Below, one piece after another: positions 33,854 to 45,610 of a stretch of 64,000 nucleotides of DNA. The position numbers and the translations under genes are program-made. Within the stretch, counting starts at the first letter, position 1; every line of letters begins with the position of its first letter. The notes under the pieces were generated by a model. It made no database searches. It was not told the origin of the DNA and was given only the letters and a program-made list of their open reading frames with translations. The stretch spans positions 26,996,796 to 27,060,795 of the forward strand of contig NC_080690.1 of the NCBI RefSeq assembly GCF_030445035.2. The letters are read 5' to 3'. The DNA is from Dasypus novemcinctus. Taxonomy: Eukaryota; Chordata; Mammalia; Cingulata; Dasypodidae.

Positions 33854-34288
33854 TGTGGGAAACAAAGGCATGCTGTTTCCATGGCAGCAAGTTACTTTCT
33901 GACCACTGAGTCATGCTGTCCCTGGAGATGTACGTGCAGGTGGTTAATCTCTCTGGGAAACATAACATTCCAGCAGAACCCAGACTTGATATCTCAAGTA
34001 ACCTGGGCAACAAGATTTATGAATATACTTGTTTCAATAACATAATAGAACATCTTGGGCTTTAGTTACTATCTTATCCACTGCGCACTGTGTTTTGATT
34101 AATGAAATTATGGGAATAGTTAGCTAGGATAGTTGCTGGTTCTCATGATTGCTTGGGGTATATAAAGAAGCCCCTGATATTAATACATTTGTCTGATGAG
34201 CTTGAGAAATCAGTGCTCTCAGAACCCCTGATCCCAATCTCTCTTTGTCTTTCATTCTCGATACCCTTTGGGTCGGTCGACTCCAACA
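33854..34288 (+). mobile_element. Class II (ERVK-like) solo LTR, 6-bp duplication
   Basis: It starts TGTGGGAAACAAAGG, ends CGACTCCAACA, and is 435 bp. GTATAG flanks it exactly (33848-33853 and 34289-34294); six bases is the duplication size of class II retroviruses. A TATA-like GTATATAAAG lies near 34158-34167, followed by a T/C-rich stretch before the CA end. There is no internal sequence, so it is a solo LTR left by LTR-LTR recombination. The class assignment is from duplication size and layout. Confidence 0.8.
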
Positions 34289-34332
34289 GTATAGGAGCCA
34301 AGTACCACCAGTATAGGAGCCAAGTACCATCA
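34289..34332 (+). repeat. 22-bp tandem duplication at LTR flank
   Basis: GTATAGGAGCCAAGTACCA-type units at 34289-34310 and 34311-34332 differ at one base. The first unit begins with the LTR target duplication. Confidence 0.9.
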
Positions 34333-34469
34333 GGAGCAGGTCTTTGGGAAGAAAGTATCACCTTGATTTGGATATTTTCTTGGCCTCAAAACTGTAAGGG
34401 AATAAATTCTCATTGTTTAAGCCAACCCATTTCATTGTGTCTGCTTAAAGCACACCAGGAAACTAAACA

Positions 34470-35799
34470 ACAATGCAGTGTGTGGGTTTTAACTAATTCT
34501 GATGATTTTTTTCAACCTGACTAAGTCCCTGTTCATCCTAATTCTCTGTGCATAATAGATATCCAAGTTGTCTTGATGAATGAATAAATGAATGAATGAA
34601 TCTATATCTAATCATTGTTAAATGCACATTTATTCATTTGCTTCTCAAACAGTTATTGGAGGTCCACATTTTAGAAGTCCTGTGATTGAGAGGGACATAG
34701 AAAGATAAAAGACAAGTTTTACCCTAAAAGGAATAAATGTCTAACAGGCATGGGGGCAGAGTCAAAAGGTAAGAAGACATGGACATGGCCAATAAAACAG
34801 TAAAAATATTGCCATTAGAGAAGTTTATATAAAATAATGAAAAGTCAAAGACGAGAAGATGATTCCAGCTTTGTAGTAAATTTTGTTGTATAGATGAATA
34901 TTCTGATACAATGATGATTACTTAATGATGACTTTTTCCCTTCTGTTTTGATTTGTTTTTTCCCCCTTTAGTATTTATTTAGAAATAGGGTCACATTTGC
35001 TGTTTTCACCTCCTAATTTCCAGGAAGTAATAATAACTTCTTAGAAAATAATAATTTAAAAATAGATCCATGTTTACAAAATTTTGTTTAAGGTGTGGTC
35101 AGTATGTATCTATCTTACATGTGTTAAATATCTGCCAAATGTCAGATGAGTTAAATCCTATCTCTTACACTGAATTGCAAACAAGACAAAAAGGTCTGGT
35201 GTTTTGGCTTTTTTTTTCACCTTTTGTCACTTCTCATGAGCTCCAAAATAATCTCTCTCTCAGGTCAGAATTCACAATGGTAGTTTTCAGTTGCTTGCCA
35301 GGCACGTAGCACAGTTACAGAAGATTTTCACATAATCAAAATTGGATATTTATAGAAAGATCAAAAGAGATGGTGAAGTGGAAAGCAGGTGCACCAGCCT
35401 TCTTAGAGGATCTGAGAATGCTATTTACCAGCAAATGAGCCCTGGTAAAGCAGGCTTCCTGAACAGATGAGCACAACAAAAGCCACAACAAATGAGGTGG
35501 CCAAGGGCCACTCCTGAATGGAGTGTTCACATGGGCATCTGCCTCTGCTCTTGAACTTTAGGAAGAGAGAATGATATTTGGTAGAAAGATGTATTTGCCG
35601 GGGGGGTGGGGGTGGGGGCACAGAGTCAAAACAAATATGCATCTAGAGGAGACTTCAGGAGAAGATGAAAAATCAGACTGATTTAACAGGGCTGATGAAA
35701 TGGATGCAATAGAAATTACTCAAAAATTTAAAGAACATCATGGATTAATTACTTGACATTAATATGGCAAAGGCTGCTTCAATATGGGACAAAGTCAGA
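34470..35799. other. AT-rich stretch, no gene
   Basis: It includes a short (AATG)n run near 34580-34600 and a G-rich patch at 35600-35620. No coding feature supported. Confidence 0.4.
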
Positions 35800-35970
35800 G
35801 TTACAAAATTTGCTTTAGCTTTGTCAATTACTAGCTATGCATGTGTGAGCTCTAATAGTTACTTAATCTTTCTTAAAGTGCTAATAATAATAGTAATGGT
35901 AGTAATAAATTTTAAAAATATGTCCCTTGCAGAGCTATCGTAAGGATCAGGCATGAGTATTCCAATCACC
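35800..35970 (+). mobile_element. MIR-like SINE fossil
   Basis: 'caattactagctatgcatgt', then 'agttacttaatctttcttaa', then TAA-rich sequence and 'gagctatcgtaaggatcagg', in MIR order. Confidence 0.65.
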
Positions 35971-36009
35971 TGGATCATGTCAAGAATTTATTATGAGATA
36001 GCTGCTATT

Positions 36010-36150
36010 GTAATAATTCCTTCACCAGATATGTACTGAGTTACTTCTTGTTATGCACGGGATTTACAACGGTGAATAAGACACTGATCCGGGTCTTGTG
36101 AAACTTACATCTTGCATGGAAGCACAGAAAATTAACAGGTGAATGAAACA
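36010..36150 (+). mobile_element. L2-like fragment
   Basis: 'ccagatatgtactgagttac', 'caacggtgaataagacactg' and 'cttgtgaaacttacatcttg' follow the order of an old LINE tail with 'gtgaataagacac...cttacat' wording. Family assignment is tentative. Confidence 0.45.
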
Positions 36151-37329
36151 GCTAACCAAGTCTTTGTGACAATCTAATCAGCCTATTGGAGGAAGTAGCA
36201 GTTAAATTGCTGGCGGGAATGAGAGTGAAGGAAGGTGAAGGAAGGGATTAACCAGCAGAGAAAACAGCACGTGCTAACACCTGGACATAAAAATTATAGT
36301 TAAATGTTGCATAGCATACTAGAGCAAGATTTCTTGAGCCTGGTTTTCCAGACGTTGATAAAAATTTACTAACTGCACATTGAGAAAATAGCACTGAGGC
36401 ATGGTTTTCTCATCAGTAAAGGAGGCATATTAATCATAAAGCATTTTGAGATATTAAAAGACATATTTCATATGGTATGCTTGGTAAAATGTAAGTTATT
36501 ACTATTATTATTTTTACCATTTAACATTGTTGCTATTAGCATATTATTATTATTATTCAGGGAAGTTTGTCAAATTTCGAAGTCAAGGAGAGTGTTTAAA
36601 ACCATACCTCAATGCTGACTTGACATTTCACATGCTGCTCATTATGGCAACACATTCTTCAATGTGACTGGCAGGAAAAAAATATATCAGATTGAATCCT
36701 GCCTCTAAGTTCCTTCCAAAAGCTCAAAATTGTATCTCTTATATGTATATATTTACACTCCCCGAGTGCTGGTAACAAAGGAGAAGTCTGATGACATTAC
36801 TTAAGACTCCCAACACCTCCCTTCTTCACTGCAGTGACTTCTGCACTTACAGGTATCAATCATAGCAGGAATCTAGTGTCAGATGGAGGCATTCATCCCA
36901 GGATGAAGTTAAATGGGGAATTTTCTACTCAGGCTCCAGAGATCAGCACATGGCATTTCATATACTCTCTACTTGAGAGCAGCATTGCAATAAGCTACAA
37001 GTCCTTCTATTAAAATATAAAAAAGGAAAATAGAAATGAGATTATTCCTTCTGAGACAAAGAGACAGAAAGAAGAATATAAGCATTTCAATTCCTCTGGC
37101 TGCTTCTCTTTATAGTCTTCATTCTTGAATCTCCTTTTAATTCTCCATGGATTTAGATAGTTTATGAGGCATTATATTTACTTTTCTCTTTGTTTGGACT
37201 TTCCAGCCATATAGAAACTTGACAAAATGAAAATTACTTCCAGTCCCTAACAACTTGATACTCTTTGCTTTGGTAAGATAAACATGTGTTTGAATTATGA
37301 CTAATCTATGTTCTGCATTATATTTATAA
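36151..37329. other. AT-rich stretch, no gene
   Basis: A short (TAT)n patch lies near 36540-36560. No coding or RNA feature was recognised. Confidence 0.4.
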
Positions 37330-37560
37330 ACACACATTCTGTACCACATCGCCTGTGGTCAAATTGTGGCTCAGTCATTTGATACCTGAGTAAACTTAAG
37401 CAAGCCACTTAACTTCTCTGTGCCTCAGTTTCTTCATCAGTCAATCAGGAGATTAATCTCATTTGCCTCAAAAATTTTTAATATCTATTAAATGGGTTAA
37501 TCCGTGTAAAACACAGAACAGTGACCAAAGTTTACTTAGTGTATGTGGTGAGCAAAATAC
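37330..37560 (+). mobile_element. MIR SINE
   Basis: A clear MIR core is present: 'aagcaagccacttaacttct', 'ctgtgcctcagtttcttcat', 'taaatgggttaatccgtgta' and 'acacagaacagtgaccaaag'. Confidence 0.85.
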
Positions 37561-37969
37561 GATTGATACTTCGTTTTCCTAGGGAAATAACTTAAAATTC
37601 CTTTGCCTAAGTTTTCTCATCTGGAAAAAGGGCAGTAAAAGATCTGCTTGCAGATTTATTGAAAAGAATACAAATAATCTACATAAAATGTCAATTGCAT
37701 CTATAAAAACATCATACACACTCAATACGTTTTCTTTATGAGACATGCTAATATTCATGGCTAAAGTAATACTTAATTTGAAATTCTTAACTGAAAAGCA
37801 TTCAGATTTGAACTATATTTACTGTCTAAAGAAAATCACCCTTTTCTGAAACTAAAAGTCCCTTTTCCCCATGTAGTAGCTTTAATTCTTGGACCCAATT
37901 ATTTAATCTCCTTAAAATATTATAAATCCACTAGAGATTGTTCTAAGGATGGGTATGAGATCCACTTCC

Positions 37970-38601
37970 TACCAATGAGACATAAATCTGGTTTTGTACT
38001 TGAGGAATTTTTGATTCCTGGACAAAATATAGAGTATAAAAGACAGATAACCTCAAAATGGATAAACAGCCTCAATGTGAGAGCTAAACTATTAAACTGT
38101 TAGATGAAAGCATAGGGATAAAGCTTCATGTCCTTGGATTTAGTAATGGATTTTTATATATGACACCAAAAGCACTAGCAACCAAAGGAAAAAAAAATAG
38201 GTAAATTGGAATCCATCAAAATAAATTTTTTTGTTTCATAAAACCTTATCAAGAAAATGAAGAGACAATCAACAGTATGGGGAAAATATTTGTAAATCAT
38301 GTATCTGTTAGGGTCTAGTATCCAGAGCATGTAAATAACAAAACAACAAGAAAAAGGCAAATGATCCAATTTAAAAAAATAGATATTTATCCACTTATAC
38401 AAATGAACAATAAGAATATGAAAGATGCTCAACATTAATCAATAGAGATATGTGAATAAAAACCACAATGTGCTATCCATTTCACAACCACTAAGATAAC
38501 TATAATTTTTAAAAATGGAAGCCAAGGAGTATTGGTGAGGATGTGGAAAAATAGGAACTCACTTATATTGTTGATGGAAATAAAAAACGGTATAGCCTGT
38601 G
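37970..38601 (+). mobile_element. L1M ORF2 end, part 1 (split)
   Basis: L1 ORF2 C-terminal wording: 'ttatatatgacaccaaaagc', 'gtatctgttagggtctagta', 'aagatgctcaacattaatca', 'ggatgtggaaaaataggaac'. It continues after the LTR insertion at 39165. Many stops; non-coding. Confidence 0.85.
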
Positions 38602-39159
38602 TGTATTAGTCAGCCAAAAGGGTGCTGATGCAAAATACCAGAAATTGGTTGGTTTTTATAAAGGGTATTTACTTGGGGTAGGAGCTTACATATACCAGGC
38701 CATAAAGCATAAGTTACTTCCCTCACCAAAGTCTATTTTCTCGTATTGGAGCAAAATGGCTGGCAATGTCTGCCAGGGTTCAGGCTTCCTGGGTTCCTCT
38801 GGGCTCAGCTCCTCTGTTTTCTCCACAAGGTCAGCTGTAGACTATGAGGCTCTCTAGGCTTTGCCTCTCTTCACAGGGTCATCTGTAGACTATCAAACAA
38901 ATGGCTTTCCCAAAGGCTTCAACTTAGACTTCAGCCTCAAACTCCAAAAGCAAAACTCCAACATCAAACACCTTCAACTCTCTCCTTTGTCATGCCTTTT
39001 ATCTGTGAGTCTGCACCAAGGGGCAGGTACTCAATGCCCTACTGACACGATATATTGGATTATATCCAATATAATCTCATATGCCCAGAGGAAAAGACCA
39101 GTTTACAAACATAATCCAATATTTCTTTTGGAATTTATCAATCATATCAAACTGCTATA
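38602..39159 (-). mobile_element. MaLR-like solo LTR inside an L1
   Basis: Same family as 26796-27355. The pentamer CTGTG flanks it at 38597-38601 and 39160-39164, and the interrupted L1 sequence (...tatagcc / taacagtttggtgatttct) resumes precisely. The minus-strand 3' end has AATAC/AATAA-type sequence before GACTAATACA. Internal difference: this copy carries two 'gtcatctgtagactat'-like words around 38832-38890 that the 26796 copy lacks. Confidence 0.9.
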
Positions 39160-39164
39160 CTGTG

Positions 39165-39730
39165 TAACAGTTTGGTGATTTCTCAAAAACTTAACTTAGA
39201 ATTGCCTTATGACCCAGTTATCCCACTCTTCGGTGTATATCCCAAAGAACTGAAAACAGATACTTAAATACTTTTACACAAATATTGCAGTGCTATTCAC
39301 ATGAGTCAAATATGGAAACTACACAAATGTCCCTCATTAGACGAATGGACTATTGAAATGTGGTACATAGTGGAGTATTATTGAGTTATGAAGAGGAATG
39401 AAGTTCTGACACTTGCTACAACATGAATAAATATTGAAAACATTATGCTAAATGAAATAAGCCAGAAAAAAGTCACATATTTTATTATTCCATTTGTATA
39501 AAATATCAAAAATAGGTAAATCCATACTGAATGAAAGCAGATTAGTGGTTTCCAGAAGCTATAGGGAGAAGAGAATTTGTAGTGACTGTTTAATGGGCAT
39601 TGAAAATGTTTTTGTACTTGACTGAAAATTGATGAAAGTATTGTAGTGGTTGCACAATATTGTGTATGTATTAAATGACCCTGAATGATATACTCTATTT
39701 TATGAGAATTTTACCTTATTTTTAAAGGAG
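39165..39730 (+). mobile_element. L1M ORF2 end and 3' UTR, part 2
   Basis: It continues 'cagtttggtgatttctcaaa' through 'cccaaagaactgaaaacaga', 'gaatgaagttctgacacttg', 'cattatgctaaatgaaataa' and 'gtggttgcacaatattgtgt', the characteristic 3' end of L1MA/L1M. Diverged, non-coding. Confidence 0.9.
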
Positions 39731-41499
39731 AAACATCTTTGTATGCCTTCAGTAATGCTAAATTTTTGCACATCCCAACTGGACCATTGTGTTCTGTCTC
39801 AATTTCTCTCCATAAACTTTCCTTTCTATCTGTAACATAGCTTTTCTTGTTTTAATGGCTAACTTATTATCCTTTATGTTCTATTCCTAGCACTATGTTT
39901 CTTTTCATTTCTCAGTACTCGATTTCAATATTATCCCCTATATAATTATATCCTTTGGCTTAACAACCCACAATCACAAATTGCTGTTTTTTTGCATCTG
40001 TGGCTATAAATCAGAAAATCTGGGTACAAGATCTGCTTCTGTAATTGTAAATTATATAATATTGGGAAAATTGCTTAATTTATCTGAGTCTGATTTATCT
40101 TAAATGCTAAACACATTTTATTATTGTTTAAATAACAAATCCCTAGGGCTTTTATGTAATATTAAAATGGATTATGTAGTTTTAAATCATTAAAACACTA
40201 TAAAATGAATAAAAATGAAACTACAAGCAATATGGTGATGATGTGATAACAATCATGCCTGACTCATTCATTCAATGAATATTCTATGCACATACACTAC
40301 ATCATCCCTGGGGGTATAATTGTTATCAACAAAAGCCATTAATTCTCTGGGTATACTGGTTACATAAGGGTTATAATGATGATGAAGGGGATGATTAAAA
40401 TATGTGTTATTATACTTTAAAAATTCTCTAAGAAAAAAGACTATTGGATAGAATCAAATATATCTTTATTATATTTCTTTTTATTTTATTTGAAGAGATA
40501 AAATTAAAGAAGGCTAGTGATAAAATTCTTAAAAATGAATTATTTGAGTCACAAACCTTAGATAGCTTCCAAATACTGAGTGATAATATGCAAGATTTTC
40601 TGTAAAGGTAGTTTCTTTGGATGTATTATAATTACTCATCCAGTACGTTGTCTGCCATACAAGAAGTTGCATGTCTTGAATTACTTATAACTCATGTCAT
40701 CCCTCCAAGCGTCTCTAAGCCAATCAACTGAGAAAATGACTTGACTGCCCTTAACTTGTAAAGAAATATTCTTTATTTATTGTAAAATAGATAACAGATA
40801 TCCAGGATATAAGCCCAACCTTGTGGCACAGGAAAAAGCTGTCCTCAAAAGTTATAACATCATGTCCAGAGTTAGACACTAGAACGTCATAGTGTAGGAA
40901 GCATCCTTTTGGTTTTATGATTTTATGAATCCATAACTAAATTCGAAATAGGCACTTATGAGCTACCTGATAATCAGAAAGTCAGTTTACATTTTCAAAC
41001 CTCAGTTAAGACATCGGCAACGAGAGTCAAAATATAAATCCATACATACTGAGATAGAACTTTGTGGCTGAGACTTAAAATCAGGTTCTGGCATTTTAAA
41101 ATGTGCGCTAAACTTAAACCTTGTCTTCAAAGATCTCATGACCCAGTGGTACAAAAAGATACATAGAAATTAAATTAGGCAATGAAGAAAATTCCTATAT
41201 GGGTAATGAAACAGTTATTTGACTTTTAGATACAATTATCAGCACATCCAAACCAAAGAGTTATGTAACAAAGTATGTGTAAGCATATATATGAAGAATC
41301 CCAGAGGGGACACAGGGCCAGGGGAGGTGGGGGCCATGATTCAACACTTCATCAATATCCTAGGTGAAGGAAGATGTTTTTACTAATGTAGACTCCTCAT
41401 CAATTCTTACTGACTTACTCTTTTATCTGTTTTGCATTAAACTTCTCAGAATTAATCTGTGGCAAGACAGAGAGGGAGAGGATATGCAGCACATTTGAA
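39731..41499. other. AT-rich stretch, no gene
   Basis: A weak LINE-tail-like patch lies at 40265-40330. No coding or RNA feature was supported. Confidence 0.4.
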
Positions 41500-42305
41500 G
41501 TAGAATATGTAATATTATAGTAACTTTAACTAACACTAATGATTTATAAATGTGATTATGGTTGAAAAGAATAGTCTAGGGACATAAATGCCAATTGAAA
41601 GAAAACTAGAGGATAGCTAGGGACTGCATAATATAGTGAACTTGGTGGTGGATGAGGACAGTTGTTAATAAGACAAATACAAGAATGTTCTATGAACTAA
41701 AATAAATGCACATCACTATTGCATGGTGCTAGGAATATGGTGATACATGGGAAAATATAACTAATTTAACTTATGGATAGCAATATTGTAATATTTTTGC
41801 ATCAGTGGCAAAGAAGGTAATATATCAATGCTTAGGGTAAAAAATAAGGGGTAGAAGGGGGTATAGGATTTTTCCTTTTGGAGAAATGAAAACATTCTAT
41901 ATAATGAAAATATTCTAAAATTGATTAACATGATAACAGCACAAGGCTTTGATGAAATTGAGGGCAACTGAGTATACACTTTGGATGGATTGTTCAAGAC
42001 ATAAGAACAAAAAACAGTGAACCCCATGGTAGATGATGGACTGTGGTTCAAAGTATAAATATGAGAACATTCTTTTATGAACTACAACAAACATAAAATA
42101 CTAATACCTGATGTTAACAATAGGGTGGTTTCTGGGAAAAATACAAGAAATGTAAGTTATAGACTAGAGTTAGCAGTAATATTTTGATGATGTAACAAAT
42201 GTCCCACATCAATGCAAGGTGCTGTTGGTGGGGAGATGTATGGGAAACCTATATGTTATGCTTGATTGTTTTGTAAGCTCACAACTTCTCTAATTTAAAA
42301 AAATG
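41500..42305 (+). mobile_element. L1 3' UTR, sense
   Basis: Homologous to 190-1027: 'ataaatgccaattgaaagaa', 'acaaatacaagaatgttcta', 'gatggactgtggttcaaagt' and the end 'acaacttctctaatttaaaa'. The two copies share order throughout about 800 bases. Confidence 0.8.
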
Positions 42306-42908
42306 GTGATTGATATAATTGTATATAAAATAAAGGCTTAGATTTCTGACTTCAGTTCTCACATATAATGATCTTGAAAGTCATTTCTCCTATATTCATA
42401 AGAAGAAAAATGTTGAACAAACTGAAAATCAATGACTTTTTTTGGACCCATCATATAATTGAGGCCACAGGACCAAAAACACCATCCTGAAATCTGGAGA
42501 CACAAGAAAATTTGGGATCATAACTAAGATCTTCTTACCTGGATCAGAAGCCACCAGAGCCATAAACTTGTAGGAAAAGTGCTACAAAGGCTGACTATGG
42601 ACTACTGTGAGAATGAAAAACTCCTAGGCATTTCAATATTGGGGGGTGAGGGCACTCTTTTGTGGGGTTTACCTCCAGGTGAGCTGAAAGTCAAATAAGA
42701 TTCCTTAATGGGTCTATAAGAAAGGGGTAAATGTCTATTTTGAAATTTGCTCGGGGCATTCTCCATCATAAAGAACTTGTCTCTAGCTTAAAAGGCTTTG
42801 CCTGACTATTACCCACCACTAGGGGGAAAGAACAACATGGAAGTCTTCAAATTTATTCTATATATGGGACTTCCAACAAAGATGTCAACTGAAGACAAGA
42901 TGATATCT
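42306..42908. other. Unassigned, possible L1 5' UTR debris
   Basis: The text between the L1 tail and the SINE has some resemblance to an old L1/HAL1 5' region, but I cannot support a call. No gene was seen. Confidence 0.3.
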
Positions 42909-43316
42909 GGGGAAGCGGACTTGGCCCAGTGGTTAGGGCATCCTTCTACCACATGGGAGTTCCACGATTCAAACCCCGGGCCTCCTTGACCCATGTGCAG
43001 CTGGCCCATGCGCAGTTCTGATGCGCACAAGGAGTGCTGCGCCATGCAGGGGTGTGCCCCGTGTAGGGGAGCCCCACACGCAAGGAGTGCGCCCTGAAAG
43101 GAGAGCCGCCCAGGGCGAAATTAAGTGCAGCCTGCCCAGGAATGGAGCCGCACACACAGGGAGCTGACACAACAAGATGACGCAACAAAAGAAACACAGA
43201 TTCCTGAGCTGCTGACAACAACAGACGCAGACAAAGAAGAAGACGCAGCAAATAGACCCAGAGAACAGACAACCGGGGCGGGGAAGGGGAGATAAATAAA
43301 TAAATAAATAAATCTT
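42909..43316 (+). mobile_element. DAS-family SINE, longer copy
   Basis: Same head as 32138 (AAGCGGACTTGGCCCAGTGG, B box GATTCAAACCC) and the same GCAAGGAGTGC units. An extra middle segment has CACAACAAGATGACGCAAC. It ends in (AAAT)n followed by 'cttaaatata'. No clean target duplication was seen. Open frames on both strands are by-products of its GC content. Confidence 0.9.
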
Positions 43317-43320
43317 AAAT

Positions 43321-43345
43321 ATATATATATACACACACACACACA
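43321..43345. repeat. (AT)n(AC)n microsatellite
   Basis: An alternating AT run passes into AC repeats just after the SINE tail. Confidence 0.9.
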
Positions 43346-44039
43346 TATCTGTTCTGTTTTTCCTTTACTTCCTTCTTAGCTTTCCAATTGTTCATATTTA
43401 GTGATTTATAAACCATTGGTGGTATAATCAATGATGATTGTGAGAAAGTCTCTGGTTGTAGTCAAGAGGTCTCTCTCTAGATGTTCCAAATCTTCCAAAG
43501 CTCTGGGAACCAGAAGAGGCTTAGTTTCACCCCAAATGAGCCATATTTTAAAATCCCAAACTCACCTGTTCTTTTGCCCAGATTTTTACAGTTTCTTTTT
43601 TGAAAATTTTAACCATCTTTTGCTTCAAGGTTCATCTCACCACGTACATTCTAAAAAGCCCCTCCAACAACAAATTCTTATTCCTTGTTTCTAAGGTTTT
43701 CTCTTCGCAATTCTTTTTCTTCCTACTTAAACAGAAAACATGAATGGGACCAACAACTTACTGGCATATGTTAGAGAAAAGGGGATGCTGTTTGTACTTG
43801 TGAAAAGCCAACAATGAATATGTTTTAGATAAAGAATGAAATCTCATGAGAGTATATAAATTAAGCTATTGCTCCAAAAATGGTCTTATGTTGATAACAA
43901 AATTAATATGGGAGACTTTGTTTACAAAATATTGAACATGCAATGATTAGGCAATGAAACTTTAACTTGTTGCATTCTGGAAATAGTTGATTCTAAAAAC
44001 TGGAAATTTCAGGGAATTTACATGTTTGCTTGTATAAAT
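43346..44039. other. Unassigned AT-rich DNA
   Basis: Nothing recognised. Confidence 0.35.
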
Positions 44040-44480
44040 TATCCATTATAGCATTAAAACCAACCCCAAACTTAATGATTTAAACAACAACCACTTATTA
44101 TTTCCCATGATTGGGTGATTCTTTTGGTCTGTATTATCTCTGCTGGGATAAAACTCACAAATCTGGTGCTACAGCTGGCACACATAGGTTGATTGGAATA
44201 GCTGGAACCTCTTTTCGTCCTGCAGTAAGGCAGCCAAGGCTTGTTCATGTGATGTTCAAGAAGGTTTCCACAGAGAAGCAAGAGAGAACAAGTTCCAGTG
44301 TGCAATCATTTTAGAAGTCTTTTTTAATGCTCCATTGTCCAGTTCAAGTTACATAGTGAAGAGTAGATTCAAGGGCTAGAGAAATAGATTCCAATGCTAG
44401 CTAGAAGAAGAAACAATGTCACAAAGGTTTCATGTACAGGGATGGGAAGAATTATCGTGGCCATTTTTCCAAACAATTTT
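44040..44480 (-). mobile_element. MLT1-like LTR, antisense
   Basis: The plus strand reads 'aaaccaaccccaaacttaat', 'gatttaaacaacaaccactt', 'ggcagccaaggcttgttcat', 'attcaagggctagagaaata' and 'tggccatttttccaaacaat'. This is the antisense order of MLT1 LTRs, whose sense end has TTTAAGCCACTAAGTTTGGGG. Confidence 0.75.
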
Positions 44481-45429
44481 CCACATTGCTAATGGCGAAA
44501 ATGATTTATTATCTCAGATCTCAGAAAATATTTTGTTTTCAATACTTGATTCCAATTTTTAAGATAAAGAAAATAAGGGCTAAATAGCTGTCACTTAGGA
44601 AGAGGTCCTTCTGTTCTGGGCATTTGTACATTCACAATCTCATTTGATATTTAAAAATGAGACAGATGTTATTATTACCATTTTAAAACCAATGAAATGA
44701 AGGATAAGAAAAACTCTCTATGTTGCCAAATTCCACATATCTTGGGAGTTACAGGTTTAAGAACAAAATCCAGTCTGAAGGAAAAGAAAATTTTAAAATC
44801 CTGTCTAACTCAGGACATAATCAAATGGAATCAAACCCTATAGATTTCAGGTACTGCTGCTTCTACCTCCTACCTCTCTCAGCTCCTAATGGGGTCTGCA
44901 TAAGCATGAATACCTTTTGCCAGGCCCACCTGGAAATATCCCATCAAACCCATAGCACACATGTTTTGTCCTCAACTCAATTCCCCATATTGCTCTCTAA
45001 GAACACTTTGCACAGCTAGGCAGTGAGGCTTCATATTAATCATGTTTTCTAATTATTAATTTATTAGAACAAGGGAGTCAAACACCTGGCAACATTTACA
45101 TTTGCAATTAGGGAAGCAGCCTCACTCTAGTAGAGGTTTGATTTTATTACTTGCCTTTGCCTTACAAAACCAAATTGGCTCAGTGGTAGGGAAATTTATA
45201 CTGATGAACACATTGGTGAAATGCTTTAAATAACCTCTTTTTCCACCTTCAGATTTAGTATATATTGAGTAAATTTGTATACTTAAGAATTAATCCATGA
45301 GGCAATTAGGAGGTGGTTGGAAAAGTAAGATCCTGAGGTAGTTATTTCATTCTTTCATTTATTCAAGAAATCTTAATTGAGCACCTACTATATCCGAGCC
45401 ACTTGTGGCTGGCGCTACAGCATAATGTT
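44481..45429. other. AT-rich DNA with a faint MIR patch
   Basis: 44610-44710 resembles antisense MIR ('acaatctcatttgatattta', 'ttattattaccattttaaaa'). The rest is unassigned and no gene was seen. Confidence 0.4.
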
Positions 45430-45610
45430 GAGGTCATAAATTCACACACTTGTGATTAATTTTCTAAATCTCACCAAACACTTATGGCCTCCATGCTTTT
45501 ATTATAAAATGGAGATAATAATTGCATCATGAGTATTCTTGTAACTTAAAATGGATCTAAGCACATTTTCTAACCCATGGGTATGTAACAGCCAATATTT
45601 TTATGCTGCT
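45430..45610 (+). mobile_element. MIR-like SINE fossil
   Basis: 'ctaaatctcaccaaacactt', 'ataaaatggagataataatt' and 'aaaatggatctaagcacatt' follow MIR order. Confidence 0.6.

Larger units (their letters stand above)
32698..34469 (+). mobile_element. MaLR-like provirus with internal region
   Basis: The 5' LTR is at about 32698-33136: TGTGGTGGTTTGAAG start, AAATAAATTGCC near the end and GAAACA close. An internal segment of about 630 bases begins 'gattttggtatctggagagt', the usual start of MaLR internal sequence. The 3' LTR (about 33765-34469) lacks its first part: the internal region joins it at 'gccaagaaacaagaagttga', which matches the middle of the 5' LTR. The 3' LTR is interrupted by a class II-type LTR at 33854-34288. 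No gag or pol frame is preserved. Confidence 0.75.

Noticed and set aside
34153..34524. A 123-residue plus-strand open frame
   Set aside because: It crosses the end of a solo LTR and its duplicated flank into MaLR sequence; the frame is accidental.
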